Shown here one piece after another: positions 48,287 to 57,546 of a stretch of DNA of 64,000 nucleotides; position 1 is the first letter of the stretch; each line of letters opens with the position of its first letter. The stretch comes from Bryobacteraceae bacterium (GTDB lineage Bacteria; Acidobacteriota; Terriglobia; Bryobacterales; Bryobacteraceae): positions 1 through 64,000 of the forward strand of contig JAICJH010000009.1 in the NCBI GenBank assembly GCA_025928545.1. The letters run 5' to 3'. The notes below the pieces were generated by a model that saw only the letters and a program-made list of their open reading frames with translations, was not told the origin of the DNA and ran no database searches. The position numbers and the translations under genes were made by a program.

Positions 48287-50878
48287 TTACCCTCGCCCCA
48301 GCAGCTTTTCCAGCTTCCCAAAAGCCTTCGACAAATCCTGAGGCTTCTTCAAAACGCCCTCAAACAAATCCCCCACGCGCGAAAATCGATCCATCGCATT
48401 AGCCAGCGTGAACTGCCCAGGCTCCAGTCCGACCTTAACTTCATCCCACGCCAGGGGAGTTGCAATCGGCGCACCCGCATGAGCCCTCACAACATACGGC
48501 GCAGAAATCGTCTTGCTCTCCGCGAGTTGCATGTAGTCGAAATAAACCCGGCCCTTCTGCCGCTTTTCCACTGAACGCGGAGTAGTAAACAGGTCCGGCT
48601 TCTCCGCCGCCAGCAATCGCGCAATCACCTCGGCAAAAGCCCGCGCCTGCTCAAAGGTGTAATGCGGCTCGATCGGCACATAGATATGCAGTCCGTCGCC
48701 GCCAGTCGTCTTCGGATAGCCCGCCAAACCGATCGCGTCCAGCTTCGCCTTCACCAGCAGCGCCGCCTCCACGATCTTCGCGTACGGGCACTCCACCGGG
48801 TCGAGATCGATCAGAATGAAATCCGGATTCTCAAGCGAACCCACCCTGCTCATCGACGGATTCTGATCGATGCAGCCGAGGTTCGTGAGATACAACAGAC
48901 TGGCGCGGTCGTCCGCCAGAATATACCGGATCTTTTTCCCGGCCTCCCCAACGTTCACCGTCTTCAACCACGACGGATAACTCTCCGGCGTATTCTTCTG
49001 AAAGAAAAACTCGCCGTGAATGCCGTTCGGATAACGCTTCAGCGAGAGCGGCCGGTCCGCCAGATGCGGCAGCAACAGCGGGGACACCGCGTTGTAGTAA
49101 TTCAGCAAATCGCGCTTGGTGTACCCATGCTCCGGAAAGTAGACCTTGTCCAGATTGGTGAACTTCAGCGGATGACCGCCGATCTCCATCGAGACTTCCT
49201 TCTTATCGGCCGGCAGAAAGCCCTCCACTACCTTCTCAATCCCGATCTGCTTCGGCGCCATGTCCTCGCGCAGCCCCAGATACACGGGCGCGCGCAGCTT
49301 GCGGTCGTTCGTCCATTCCGCGAATTTCACTTGCGCCACTAACTCCGGCCGGACCCAGACCGTGCCTTTCGGAATCATCTTGTCGGGCGCAAACGGCATC
49401 TTGTCCTGTAGCCGCTCCTGCATTCTGGTGAGCAGATCGCGTAGAATTTTCTCGGTGAATCCCGTCCCCACATTCCCCGCATAAATCAGCTTGCCGCCCT
49501 CATAAAAACCAACCGCCAGAGATCCGAACGTATCCCGTTCGCCGGGCGTGTAACCGCCGATCACAAACTCCTGCTCCGCGGTCACCTTCAGCTTGAGCCA
49601 GTTCCGGCTCCTGCGCGATTCATAAACACTGTCGGACGCCTTCGCAATCAGCCCTTCGAGCCCGTTTTGGCGCGCGGCTTCCAGTAAATCCGCACCCGCG
49701 CCTGTCAGGTGATCGGACACCCGCAGCAGCGCAAACGGTTTGATGATCTTCGCCAGAGCCTCCTTCCGTGCAGCCAGAGGCGATTGCCGCAGATCGTAGC
49801 CATTCACATACAAGAGATCGAAAGCGAACAGATGAACTGGATTCTTATTCGCCATCTTCGCAATTGCGTTGGCATCGCGGGTATGAATTCGCGGCTGAAT
49901 CAGTTCGAACTTAGACACGCCGCGCGCATCCATGGCGACGATTTCCCCATCGATGATGGCCTGCCGCGCATCCACGTAATGCGGCAAAACCTGTAACTCG
50001 GGATACTGCAACTCGCAGCGGTTATTGTTGCGTGTGTAAATCGCGAGGTTACCTTCATCGATGAGAACCAGGCCGCGCACGCCGTCCCATTTCACCTCGA
50101 ACATCCACTTCTCACCGCGCGGCATCCCCTCGGCCATCGAAGCCGACATCGGTTCAAAGAAGCCAGGCAGCGGCGCCTTCTTCGCCCCGGGAATTGTGGA
50201 TGGATCAAACGCCGGCGGAGCCTTCTTCGCGGACTTACGCTTCGCCGGCGCAGTGGCAACGGCTTTCTTCGAAGGCAGATCGGCTGCAATCTCAGCCTGC
50301 GTTCGTCCGGTCTTCACACTGAACGCGTATTGTTCGATGTCCCAACCTGGCTTCGCTGCATCGTCTTTTTTCTTGATGATGAGCCAGGCGTTGTCTTTGT
50401 TTTTGCCCTCACCTCGCCCCTTCATGTGGACCAGCGCCCAGGTCCCCGCCAGCTTTTCGCCATGCAACTCGAACTTCAGATCGCCGCGCGCAATCTGCGC
50501 CGCCCCCGGTTCCGGACCGATCAATTCGAACGTCCCCGTGTCCCACAGCATCACGCTGCCGCCGCCGTAACTGCCCTTTGGAATATTGCCTTCGAAATCT
50601 CCGTACTCAACTGGATGATCCTCAACATGGGCGGCGAAATGCTTCAGCGAGGGATCGAGCGACGGCCCTTTCGGCACCGCCCACGACTTCAAAGTGCCGT
50701 CGATTTCCAGCCGAAAATCGTAATGCAGATTGGTCGCATCATGCCTTTGAACGCAGAATTTCCCGCCGCGTGGCCCGGACGCAACTGCTTTCCCCGCACT
50801 CGGTTCCGGCGTAGTCTTAAAGTCACGCTTGCGCTGATATTCGTCCAGGGACATTGCGTGGTGGAAATGTTCTCCCAT
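48287..50878 (-). CDS. ligD: DNA ligase D (phosphoesterase-ligase-polymerase)
   Basis: An 863-residue multifunctional non-homologous end-joining enzyme with the PE-LIG-POL order known from Pseudomonas. Phosphoesterase (about 20-170): CVQRHDATNLHYDFRLE and HPVEYGDFEGNIPKGSYGGG. ATP-dependent ligase (about 240-540): nucleophile Lys in MFEVKWDGVRG, then GEIVAMD. Primase-polymerase (about 570-850): TNLDKVYFPEHGYTKRDLLNYY, FILIDLDP (catalytic Asp pair) and YPKTTGGDGLHIYVPI. ATG 50878 or 50854 could be the start. Divergent from ku by 70 bp. Confidence 0.96.
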   Translation of the reverse strand: MGEHFHHAMSLDEYQRKRDFKTTPEPSAGKAVASGPRGGKFCVQRHDATNLHYDFRLEIDGTLKSWAVPKGPSLDPSLKHFAAHVEDHPVEYGDFEGNIPKGSYGGGSVMLWDTGTFELIGPEPGAAQIARGDLKFELHGEKLAGTWALVHMKGRGEGKNKDNAWLIIKKKDDAAKPGWDIEQYAFSVKTGRTQAEIAADLPSKKAVATAPAKRKSAKKAPPAFDPSTIPGAKKAPLPGFFEPMSASMAEGMPRGEKWMFEVKWDGVRGLVLIDEGNLAIYTRNNNRCELQYPELQVLPHYVDARQAIIDGEIVAMDARGVSKFELIQPRIHTRDANAIAKMANKNPVHLFAFDLLYVNGYDLRQSPLAARKEALAKIIKPFALLRVSDHLTGAGADLLEAARQNGLEGLIAKASDSVYESRRSRNWLKLKVTAEQEFVIGGYTPGERDTFGSLAVGFYEGGKLIYAGNVGTGFTEKILRDLLTRMQERLQDKMPFAPDKMIPKGTVWVRPELVAQVKFAEWTNDRKLRAPVYLGLREDMAPKQIGIEKVVEGFLPADKKEVSMEIGGHPLKFTNLDKVYFPEHGYTKRDLLNYYNAVSPLLLPHLADRPLSLKRYPNGIHGEFFFQKNTPESYPSWLKTVNVGEAGKKIRYILADDRASLLYLTNLGCIDQNPSMSRVGSLENPDFILIDLDPVECPYAKIVEAALLVKAKLDAIGLAGYPKTTGGDGLHIYVPIEPHYTFEQARAFAEVIARLLAAEKPDLFTTPRSVEKRQKGRVYFDYMQLAESKTISAPYVVRAHAGAPIATPLAWDEVKVGLEPGQFTLANAMDRFSRVGDLFEGVLKKPQDLSKAFGKLEKLLGRG

Positions 50879-50948
50879 TCATGTTATAGCTGAGAGAGGG
50901 AGTTTCGAAGCACGCGGCCGATTTTCGGCGTAAGTTGAGTCACAAACT

Positions 50949-51788
50949 ATGGCAGCCAGCACCTGGAAGGGACATCTGACATTCGGCCTGGTATCGTTAC
51001 CGGTACGCTTGTTTACCGCCGCGCGCGGAGAAACTATCAGCTTCAATCAGCTTCACAAAGAGGACCATTCGCGCGTCAAGCAGGTCCTCTATTGTCAGGC
51101 GGAAGACAAGCCCATCACGCGCGATCAGATCGTGAAGGGTTACGAGTACGAGAAGGGTAAGTACGTTGTCATAGAGGACGAAGACATCCGCAAAGTCGCG
51201 CCCAAAACCGCGAAGGTAATGGAGATCCTCGAGTTCGTCAAGAGCGAAGACGTCGATCCCGTTTACCTCGACAGCTCGTATTACATGGCGCCGGATGAAG
51301 GCGGCGAGAAGCCCTATGCGCTGCTTTTCGCGGCGATGAAAAAGACCGGCTACTACGGTGTCGCCAAAGTGTCGATGCACAATCGCGAACACATCGTCAT
51401 CATGCGTCCCGGCCAGCACGGGCTGCTGCTGCACACCATGTACTTCGCCGACGAAGTCAAAAAGACGGAAGAGTTCCGCACCGATACCGAGAACATCCGC
51501 GACAAGGAACTCGCCCTCGCCCTGAACCTCGTTGAATCGCTCTCAGCAGAATTCGAGCCGCAAAAATATACTGACACTTACCGCGACAACCTGCGGAAAA
51601 TGATTCAGGCCAAGATCGAAGGCAACAGCGTAGTCGAAACTCCTGAAACCCACATCGCTCCCGTGATCGACATCATGGAAGCCCTGAAGAAGAGCCTCGA
51701 AATGCGCAAGCCGCCGGCAGTTGCCGAAGAAATCGCAGCCGAACCCAAACGCCGCGGTGGCCGCGTACGCAAGGCCGGTTCCGCGTAG
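50949..51788 (+). CDS. ku: Non-homologous end joining protein Ku
   Basis: A 279-residue bacterial Ku. WKGHLTFGLVSLPVRLFTA is the family N-terminus; KGYEYEKGKYVVIEDEDI and YYMAPDEGGEKPYALLFAAMKKTGYYGVAKV follow. The C-terminus has a basic tail (PKRRGGRVRKAG). It binds double-strand ends as a homodimer and recruits LigD, encoded divergently next door. Confidence 0.96.
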   Translation: MAASTWKGHLTFGLVSLPVRLFTAARGETISFNQLHKEDHSRVKQVLYCQAEDKPITRDQIVKGYEYEKGKYVVIEDEDIRKVAPKTAKVMEILEFVKSEDVDPVYLDSSYYMAPDEGGEKPYALLFAAMKKTGYYGVAKVSMHNREHIVIMRPGQHGLLLHTMYFADEVKKTEEFRTDTENIRDKELALALNLVESLSAEFEPQKYTDTYRDNLRKMIQAKIEGNSVVETPETHIAPVIDIMEALKKSLEMRKPPAVAEEIAAEPKRRGGRVRKAGSA

Positions 51789-53123
51789 TTAGTGCGCCAC
51801 TGCCGACTTGGCAGGCGCGATTTTCGCCGGATAAGCATGGTCCAGCACTGACCACATAAAATCCACAGTCATGCGCGCCTGATTGTGGCAGCTCATGCAA
51901 CCAAGCTGTGGCCGGCTCTGATCGAATGTCTCCAGCGTGACATTGGCAAACGCCGAAGTCGCGCCCGCACCCGGAAAAGTCGTGGTCATTTCCCCGCCCT
52001 GCGTGGCCGGTACGGGAGCTGCCTGATTCCCTTCCAGCCTCGGCCACTGTGTCGTCGCAATCTGATAAAACTCCCACGGCGATTTATGCAGCAGCCGTTG
52101 ATACACCAGAGACATCAGCTCCGTTTTCGGATGTATCGGCATCATGATGTCGCGCGACAGATTGAACGGCTTGACGGGCTGCTTCGCCAGCGGCACCAGC
52201 GCCAGCGGATTCTCCGCAGGCATCGGTTTCCGCCTGTCGCCATCGCTGAAGAAGAACTGTCCGGTTCCCCCAAACTGCTTCGGCGGGATCGCATCCACCT
52301 GTTCGAATGAGGACCAAATCCACTGCGGCCGGCTCGGCGTCTTCACCACAATGTGCAGCCCCATCAGGCCCACCGAAATCTTCGAGCACTTCCCTGTTTC
52401 GGGGTCTTTCACCACTGCCAGTCGCGTATAAACCCGCGCCTTTTGCGCATCGCTGAAGCCGTCCATATCCAGCCATGCCGCCTTGATCGCGGCCGACCCC
52501 ATCGGGAACTGAATAACCGGCAGTTCAGGCCGCGGACTCGGCACCGCCGGCAAATTCGACCGCAGATAGAACTTGTTCTTCACGATGAAATCGTAAGCAA
52601 TCTGGTTATAGAGCGTCTGGTAGCGCACGTATTTGCCGTTCTGCGCCACCAGCGGACCAACCAGTTCACCCACGCCGGCTTGTCCGATATCGTCGATACC
52701 CGATTTCGACGCCAGCACGACATCCCCAAAGCCAGTCGGCACGTTGCAGGCATTGACGCCGGCAGGTTCATACTGACTGAAAGCACGCGGCGCGGATCCA
52801 TCGTTATGGAACACTTCCCACAGCGACTTAAACGTCTCGAAAACTCGCGGACCCGGCGCGGCGAAGCCCTTTGACATATCCGCGACGCCACGTTTGCCAT
52901 TCGCCGCCGGCCAAACCATTGCGACAAACTCCCGCCAGGAGAAGTCGTCGAAATAGTCCATCGGAATATCCGTGTAGCCTTCCGGAATACAAACATCGGT
53001 GAGAGGAAGGGGCGAGGAGGCGTCCTGAACCACGTCCACCGGACACACGCGATCGGGCGCAGTCTTCGCCAACCCGGCGAAAAGCGCCACCAATGCAGTG
53101 GCCAGCAGTACTCGGTACGCCAT
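51789..53123 (-). CDS. Secreted protein with a single CxxCH haem-type motif
   Basis: A 444-residue protein with a signal peptide (YRVLLATALVALFAGLAKTA). I do not recognise the family. The body includes YFDDFSWREFVAMVWPAANGKRG and QNGKYVRYQTLYNQIAYDFIVKN. A single CMSCH lies near the C-terminus in QLGCMSCHNQARMTVDFMWSVLDHAYP, a possible covalent haem c site with Met in the downstream segment. Likely periplasmic. Its stop abuts the ku stop (convergent). Divergent from the sugar isomerase-like gene across 45 bp. Confidence 0.72.
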   Translation of the reverse strand: MAYRVLLATALVALFAGLAKTAPDRVCPVDVVQDASSPLPLTDVCIPEGYTDIPMDYFDDFSWREFVAMVWPAANGKRGVADMSKGFAAPGPRVFETFKSLWEVFHNDGSAPRAFSQYEPAGVNACNVPTGFGDVVLASKSGIDDIGQAGVGELVGPLVAQNGKYVRYQTLYNQIAYDFIVKNKFYLRSNLPAVPSPRPELPVIQFPMGSAAIKAAWLDMDGFSDAQKARVYTRLAVVKDPETGKCSKISVGLMGLHIVVKTPSRPQWIWSSFEQVDAIPPKQFGGTGQFFFSDGDRRKPMPAENPLALVPLAKQPVKPFNLSRDIMMPIHPKTELMSLVYQRLLHKSPWEFYQIATTQWPRLEGNQAAPVPATQGGEMTTTFPGAGATSAFANVTLETFDQSRPQLGCMSCHNQARMTVDFMWSVLDHAYPAKIAPAKSAVAH

Positions 53124-53133
53124 AAAAACAGGA

Positions 53134-53139
53134 TATAAT
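53134..53139 (+). promoter_or_regulatory. Consensus -10 box before the TIM-barrel gene
   Basis: TATAAT at 53134-53139, 29 bp before ATG 53169. No convincing -35 at 16-18 bp. Confidence 0.4.
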
Positions 53140-53168
53140 GGGCGCGACGAAGATTGGACTACTACTCC

Positions 53169-54092
53169 ATGTATACGAGACGAGACATTGGCAGACTTGC
53201 CCTGGGAACCACAGCCCTCGCCGTCCGCCCCGCCGGCAAACTCTTTGGATCTGACGGCGTCCGCCTCGGCGCAACGACGTGGAGTCTGCGCGATCTGCCC
53301 CGAGTCCCCGGTCAGGACAACATCGCCGACCTGATCAAGCCGCTGAAATCGGCTGGCGTGACCGCCGTCGAACTCTGGTCATACAACGCCGAGCCTGCGG
53401 GACCCAACTTCGGCCCTGGCGCACCACCTCCCCCGGCGGCCTATCCGGTCAAAATTAAAACGTTCAGTCCGGAGGAAATTGCGGCGGCAAACATTCTCGT
53501 CAGAAACCTGACCCGCGACTACCGCCTGAACACGCCGGCGAGCCATTTCGCGGACATGCGCGCGACGTTCGCGGCAACTGGGATCGCGGTCTCCTCCTAT
53601 TCGGTGAAGTTCGATTCCAGCTTCACAGATGGAGAGATTGACGCCGTGTTCCAGGAAGCGAAAGCGTTGGGAGCTGCGTCCATCACTGCCCCGGGAACAC
53701 CGGAAGTTGTGAAGCGTTTGGCTGCATTTGCCGACAAGCATGAAATGAATGTCGCTGTCACAGATTTCGCCATGGCGTCCGCGTTACCGTCGAAACGCTT
53801 CAAAGTGAATCTGGATGTTGGAGCAGTGACGGCCGCCAACGTTTCTCCCGTGGCGTGGATTCAGGAAAACCACGATGCGATTTCGCAGATCACCATCAAG
53901 GATCGCCGCCGCAACAAAGGCAAAAACGAACAATGGGGAGAAGGCGACACCCCGATTCAGGACGTGCTGAAGCTGGTGAAGGAAAAGAAATATTCGTTCC
54001 CTGTCTTTGCGGAATACGAATACCTCGGTCTGGGAACACCGGCGGAAGAACTACAGCGCTGCATGGACTACATGCGTTCCGCGTTAGCTTAG
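53169..54092 (+). CDS. Sugar phosphate isomerase/epimerase-like TIM-barrel protein, Tat-exported
   Basis: A 307-residue protein. The start MYTRRDIGRLALGTTALAV is a twin-arginine signal. The body is a xylose-isomerase-like TIM barrel: GATTWSLRDLPR, AGVTAVELWSYNAE, GIAVSSYSVKFDSSF, FKVNLDVGAV and ISQITIKDRRRNKGKNEQWGEG, with VFAEYEYLG at the end. Such exported barrels are common in acidobacteria; substrate unknown. ATG 53169 is chosen for the signal. Overlaps the convergent secreted protein gene by 9 bp. Confidence 0.85.
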   Translation: MYTRRDIGRLALGTTALAVRPAGKLFGSDGVRLGATTWSLRDLPRVPGQDNIADLIKPLKSAGVTAVELWSYNAEPAGPNFGPGAPPPPAAYPVKIKTFSPEEIAAANILVRNLTRDYRLNTPASHFADMRATFAATGIAVSSYSVKFDSSFTDGEIDAVFQEAKALGAASITAPGTPEVVKRLAAFADKHEMNVAVTDFAMASALPSKRFKVNLDVGAVTAANVSPVAWIQENHDAISQITIKDRRRNKGKNEQWGEGDTPIQDVLKLVKEKKYSFPVFAEYEYLGLGTPAEELQRCMDYMRSALA

Positions 54093-54827
54093 TCCGGCGC
54101 GCACTGGCCGCTTCGGATGGAACAACTTCTTCATTAAGTGATCCACTTCCGGCGCAAATTCACGGCCGATATTAAACACTCCGCCGTAAATCAGCTGCTC
54201 ATTTCCCGCCCGGATTCCCTGCGCCGACCACTTCGAATTCGGCTGCCAGTTGGTGGCGATCATCCCGGCCCCATATCCCGAAAGGATGCGCGGGATATTC
54301 ACTGTCGTGTGGCCCTGATGATTCACCGTGAGAAAGTTCTGAAGAATCGCGTGGCCGATCCGCGAAAAAGCATTATGCGAATTCGACTGAACGTACCGCG
54401 TATCGTAGCCCAGACCCCACGCGCCCAGCGATAAGAACGAATTCCGAATCACATAGGTCGCATATTGCGAAGAGTAACGCCGCCCGTAACCCTGGATACC
54501 GCCGCCCCACGAATGTTGCCTGCCCTGAATCATTGAAATACCGGTGGATATCGACGTTCGCAGCCAGGGATTCGGAGTCGTGAACGTCTGCCGCTCGAAA
54601 AGTTCCAGGCGCTGCTTTTTCGTGAGAGGCTTGTAGACGCCCTTTGGCACCTGCGCGCCGAACAAAGGGTGGACGCCGATCGGATCGACCGCAGCCTCGG
54701 TGTCGGGCACTTTCGCCGCAACCGGTGCATCCGGGACGGCTGGCAGATCCTTTTCTGCATCTGCGTCTGCCGCAAAACCGGCCTGGACCACGAACAGGCA
54801 CACGAGTAGCCCACAGCATAACTTCAT
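54084..54827 (-). CDS. Secreted protein of unknown function
   Basis: A protein of about 247 residues with a signal peptide (KLCCGLLVCLFVVQAGFA). The first mature part is acidic and Pro/Ala-rich, followed by VHPLFGAQVPKGVYKPLTKKQRLELFERQTFTTPNPWLRTSIS and repeated Gly/Tyr-rich short segments. I know this layout from many acidobacterial secreted proteins but no function is assigned. ATG 54827 is chosen for the signal peptide; ATG 54845 is possible. Divergent from recG, whose ATG lies 47 bp away. Confidence 0.68.
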   Translation of the reverse strand: MKLCCGLLVCLFVVQAGFAADADAEKDLPAVPDAPVAAKVPDTEAAVDPIGVHPLFGAQVPKGVYKPLTKKQRLELFERQTFTTPNPWLRTSISTGISMIQGRQHSWGGGIQGYGRRYSSQYATYVIRNSFLSLGAWGLGYDTRYVQSNSHNAFSRIGHAILQNFLTVNHQGHTTVNIPRILSGYGAGMIATNWQPNSKWSAQGIRAGNEQLIYGGVFNIGREFAPEVDHLMKKLFHPKRPVRAGLS

Positions 54828-54873
54828 ATCTTTTAAGGCTAGCATCGTCGTGGAACGACAAACGTAAAGATTT

Positions 54874-57012
54874 ATGGTTCCGGAGCGGGGCAAAGTAAAC
54901 TCAAGGTTGGCTCTCGCGCTTGATGCTCCCCTGAATTTTCTGAAAGGCGTCGGTCCCGCCCGCGCCGCCATGCTGCAATCGCGCGGCCTCGAAACCGTTG
55001 AAGACCTGCTCCATTATTTTCCGTTCCGCTACGAAGACCGCAGTAACCTGAAGCCGATCTCTCAACTTGCCCCGGGGGAACTTGCGACGGTGATCGCGGA
55101 GGTGAAATCGTCCAAACTCTCCGGTTTTCGACGTCGCAATCTCGGCCTGTTCGAAGCCACCTTCACCGACGCTTCCGGCGCGATACTGCTCGCCAAGTGG
55201 TTCCACGGCGCCTACCTGGCCGATCGTCTCACCGTTGGCACCCGCGTGGCGCTTTTCGGAAAAATCGAGTTCGACAATTACCGGGGCGAAATCCAGATGA
55301 TGCACCCGGAAACCGAGCTTCTTTCCGGAGAAGACGATGAAGGCGATTCCGCGCTCCACACCGGCCGCATCGTACCCGTTTACGAAGCCGCTGGCAAGGT
55401 GAACACCCGGATTCTGCGCACCATTATTCATCGCGTTCTGGAGCAGATGCCGGCGCTCGAAGATTACCTGCCGCAGCACATTTCCACCAGGCTGAAGTTT
55501 CCGAATCGCACCGATGCGGTTCGCGCCGCGCACTTCCCTCCCCCCGGTACTCCGATACGGATGTTAAACGATTTCCGCTCCCCGGCGCAGTTCCGTCTCA
55601 TCTTCGAGGAATTCTTCTGGCTGGAGTGCGGCCTCGAAATCAAGCGCCGCCGCGCGCGTTCCATGCCCGGCATCGAATTCAAACTGACCGACCAGGTGCG
55701 CGCGCAGATCATCAAACTGCTGCCCTTCAAACCAACCGGCGCGCAAAAGCGTGTTCTCAAAGAAATTGCTGAAGACATGTCGCACACGAGCCCCATGAAC
55801 CGGCTCATGCAGGGCGATGTTGGCAGCGGCAAGACCATCGTCGCCGCGGAAGCCGCTGTCATCGCGGTCGAGAACGGCTATCAGGTAGCGATCCTGGCCC
55901 CCACTGAAATCCTCGCGCAGCAGCACTATTATTCGCTCAAGCCGCTGTTTCAGAAGCTCGGCTACGTGGTCGCGCTGCTTACCGGATCTTCCACCGCCCG
56001 CGAGAAGCAGAAGCTCAAAGACATGCTGCGGGCGGGCATGATACCGGTCGCCATCGGCACGCACGCGCTCATCGAAAAGGACGTGGAATTCGCCAAACTC
56101 GGCTTCGTGATTATCGATGAGCAACACCGCTTCGGGGTCATGCAGCGCTACGAACTGGCCCGAAAAGGCGTCACTCCCGATGTTCTCGTGATGACCGCCA
56201 CCCCGATCCCCCGCACCCTTGCGATGACGATTTATGGCGATCTGGATATTTCGGTGATCGACGAACTCCCGCCAGGCCGTCAGCGGATCATTACGAGACA
56301 CTTCGTCGAAGACCAGGTGGAAGTTGCCTACAGCCAGCTTCGCCGTGAGATCGATGCGGGTCGTCAGGCCTACGTCGTTTATCCGGTGATCGAAGAATCC
56401 GAAACACAGGCGATGAAGGCGGCTCAGCAGATGTTCGAGCATCTTTCCAGGGAGGTCTTCCCCGATGTCCCGGTGGGGCTTTTGCACGGCCGCCTCGGCT
56501 CAGCCGAAAAAGAGGCCGCAATGGAATCCTTCAAAGCGGGGCGCACCAAAATCCTGGTTTCCACCACGGTCATCGAAGTCGGCGTCGACGTCCCGAACGC
56601 CACCATGATGCTGATCGAGCAGGCGGAGCGATTCGGGCTTTCGCAGTTGCACCAGCTACGCGGCAGAGTCGGCCGTGGCGCGGAACAGAGTCACTGCCTG
56701 CTGATCACCGCCAAACTCAACGACACCGCGAAAGAACGCATTCGAACCCTGGTGGATTCGAGCGATGGTTTCAAGATCGCTGAAATGGACCTCAAGTTGC
56801 GCGGTCCGGGCGAATTCTTCGGCACGAAACAGTCGGGATTGCCTTCGCTGAAGATGGCGAACATCCTGCGCGATCCCGATATCCTGGTTGCGGCGAAGCA
56901 TGAAGCGCGCGCCTTCGTCGAAGAGCCGCCGTCCCCGGAAGCGTTTGCGCGGGCCGTCGAGTACATCAAAGGCCACTGGCAGCGGCGCTACGGCCTGGTG
57001 CAGGTAGGATAA
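54874..57012 (+). CDS. recG: ATP-dependent DNA helicase RecG
   Basis: A 712-residue replication-fork and branch-migration helicase. The wedge domain opens with LNFLKGVGPARAAMLQSRGLETVEDLLHYFPFRYEDR. Motif I is MQGDVGSGKTIVA, motif II VIIDEQHRFGV, motif III TATPIPRTLAM, motif VI HQLRGRVGRG. The TRG-type segment (FKIAEMDLKLRGPGEFFGTKQSGLP) is present. Followed after six bases by rsmD. Confidence 0.97.
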   Translation: MVPERGKVNSRLALALDAPLNFLKGVGPARAAMLQSRGLETVEDLLHYFPFRYEDRSNLKPISQLAPGELATVIAEVKSSKLSGFRRRNLGLFEATFTDASGAILLAKWFHGAYLADRLTVGTRVALFGKIEFDNYRGEIQMMHPETELLSGEDDEGDSALHTGRIVPVYEAAGKVNTRILRTIIHRVLEQMPALEDYLPQHISTRLKFPNRTDAVRAAHFPPPGTPIRMLNDFRSPAQFRLIFEEFFWLECGLEIKRRRARSMPGIEFKLTDQVRAQIIKLLPFKPTGAQKRVLKEIAEDMSHTSPMNRLMQGDVGSGKTIVAAEAAVIAVENGYQVAILAPTEILAQQHYYSLKPLFQKLGYVVALLTGSSTAREKQKLKDMLRAGMIPVAIGTHALIEKDVEFAKLGFVIIDEQHRFGVMQRYELARKGVTPDVLVMTATPIPRTLAMTIYGDLDISVIDELPPGRQRIITRHFVEDQVEVAYSQLRREIDAGRQAYVVYPVIEESETQAMKAAQQMFEHLSREVFPDVPVGLLHGRLGSAEKEAAMESFKAGRTKILVSTTVIEVGVDVPNATMMLIEQAERFGLSQLHQLRGRVGRGAEQSHCLLITAKLNDTAKERIRTLVDSSDGFKIAEMDLKLRGPGEFFGTKQSGLPSLKMANILRDPDILVAAKHEARAFVEEPPSPEAFARAVEYIKGHWQRRYGLVQVG

Positions 57013-57018
57013 GAATTC

Positions 57019-57546
57019 ATGCGAGTCATTGCCGGTGAATTCCGCTCCCGCCGCATCCTTTCGCTCCCTGGACTCGACACCAGACCGACTCCGGATCGCC
57101 TTCGGGAAACCCTGTTCAACATCATCGCGCCGCTCATCGAAGGCGCGGTTTTCGCGGATGCCTACGCGGGTACCGGCTCGGTCGGCATCGAGGCAATCAG
57201 CCGCGGCGCCAGGCTTGCTGTGTTCATTGAAAAGGATCGCGAAGCCGTCGAAGTCATCAAGGCGAATCTGAATTCGCTCGATATCAAAGCGAAGGGCCGG
57301 ATCATTCGCGGAGCGGCGTCGCATCACCTCGCCAGTGTCGAGGCCGACATCGTGTTTCTGGACCCGCCGTATCCGAAAGAAAATGAGTACGACCTGGCCA
57401 TGGACGTCATCGCGGCCAAACCACCCGCGTTAACAATCGTCCAGCATTCGGTCCGCTACAAGATCCCCGAGACGTACGGTTCCCTGGTCAAAACCCGAAT
57501 GGTGAAGCAGGGCGATAACGCGCTGAGTTTCTTTAAACCGGGCTAA
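57019..57546 (+). CDS. rsmD: 16S rRNA (guanine966-N2)-methyltransferase RsmD
   Basis: A 175-residue rRNA methyltransferase. RVIAGEFRSRRI opens it; RPTPDRLRETLFNII and FADAYAGTGSVGIEAISRGA bind SAM; IVFLDPPYPKE is the N6/N2 catalytic DPPY motif. Length fits the family. Convergent with the pseudopilin gene, overlapping by 4 bp. Confidence 0.95.
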   Translation: MRVIAGEFRSRRILSLPGLDTRPTPDRLRETLFNIIAPLIEGAVFADAYAGTGSVGIEAISRGARLAVFIEKDREAVEVIKANLNSLDIKAKGRIIRGAASHHLASVEADIVFLDPPYPKENEYDLAMDVIAAKPPALTIVQHSVRYKIPETYGSLVKTRMVKQGDNALSFFKPG

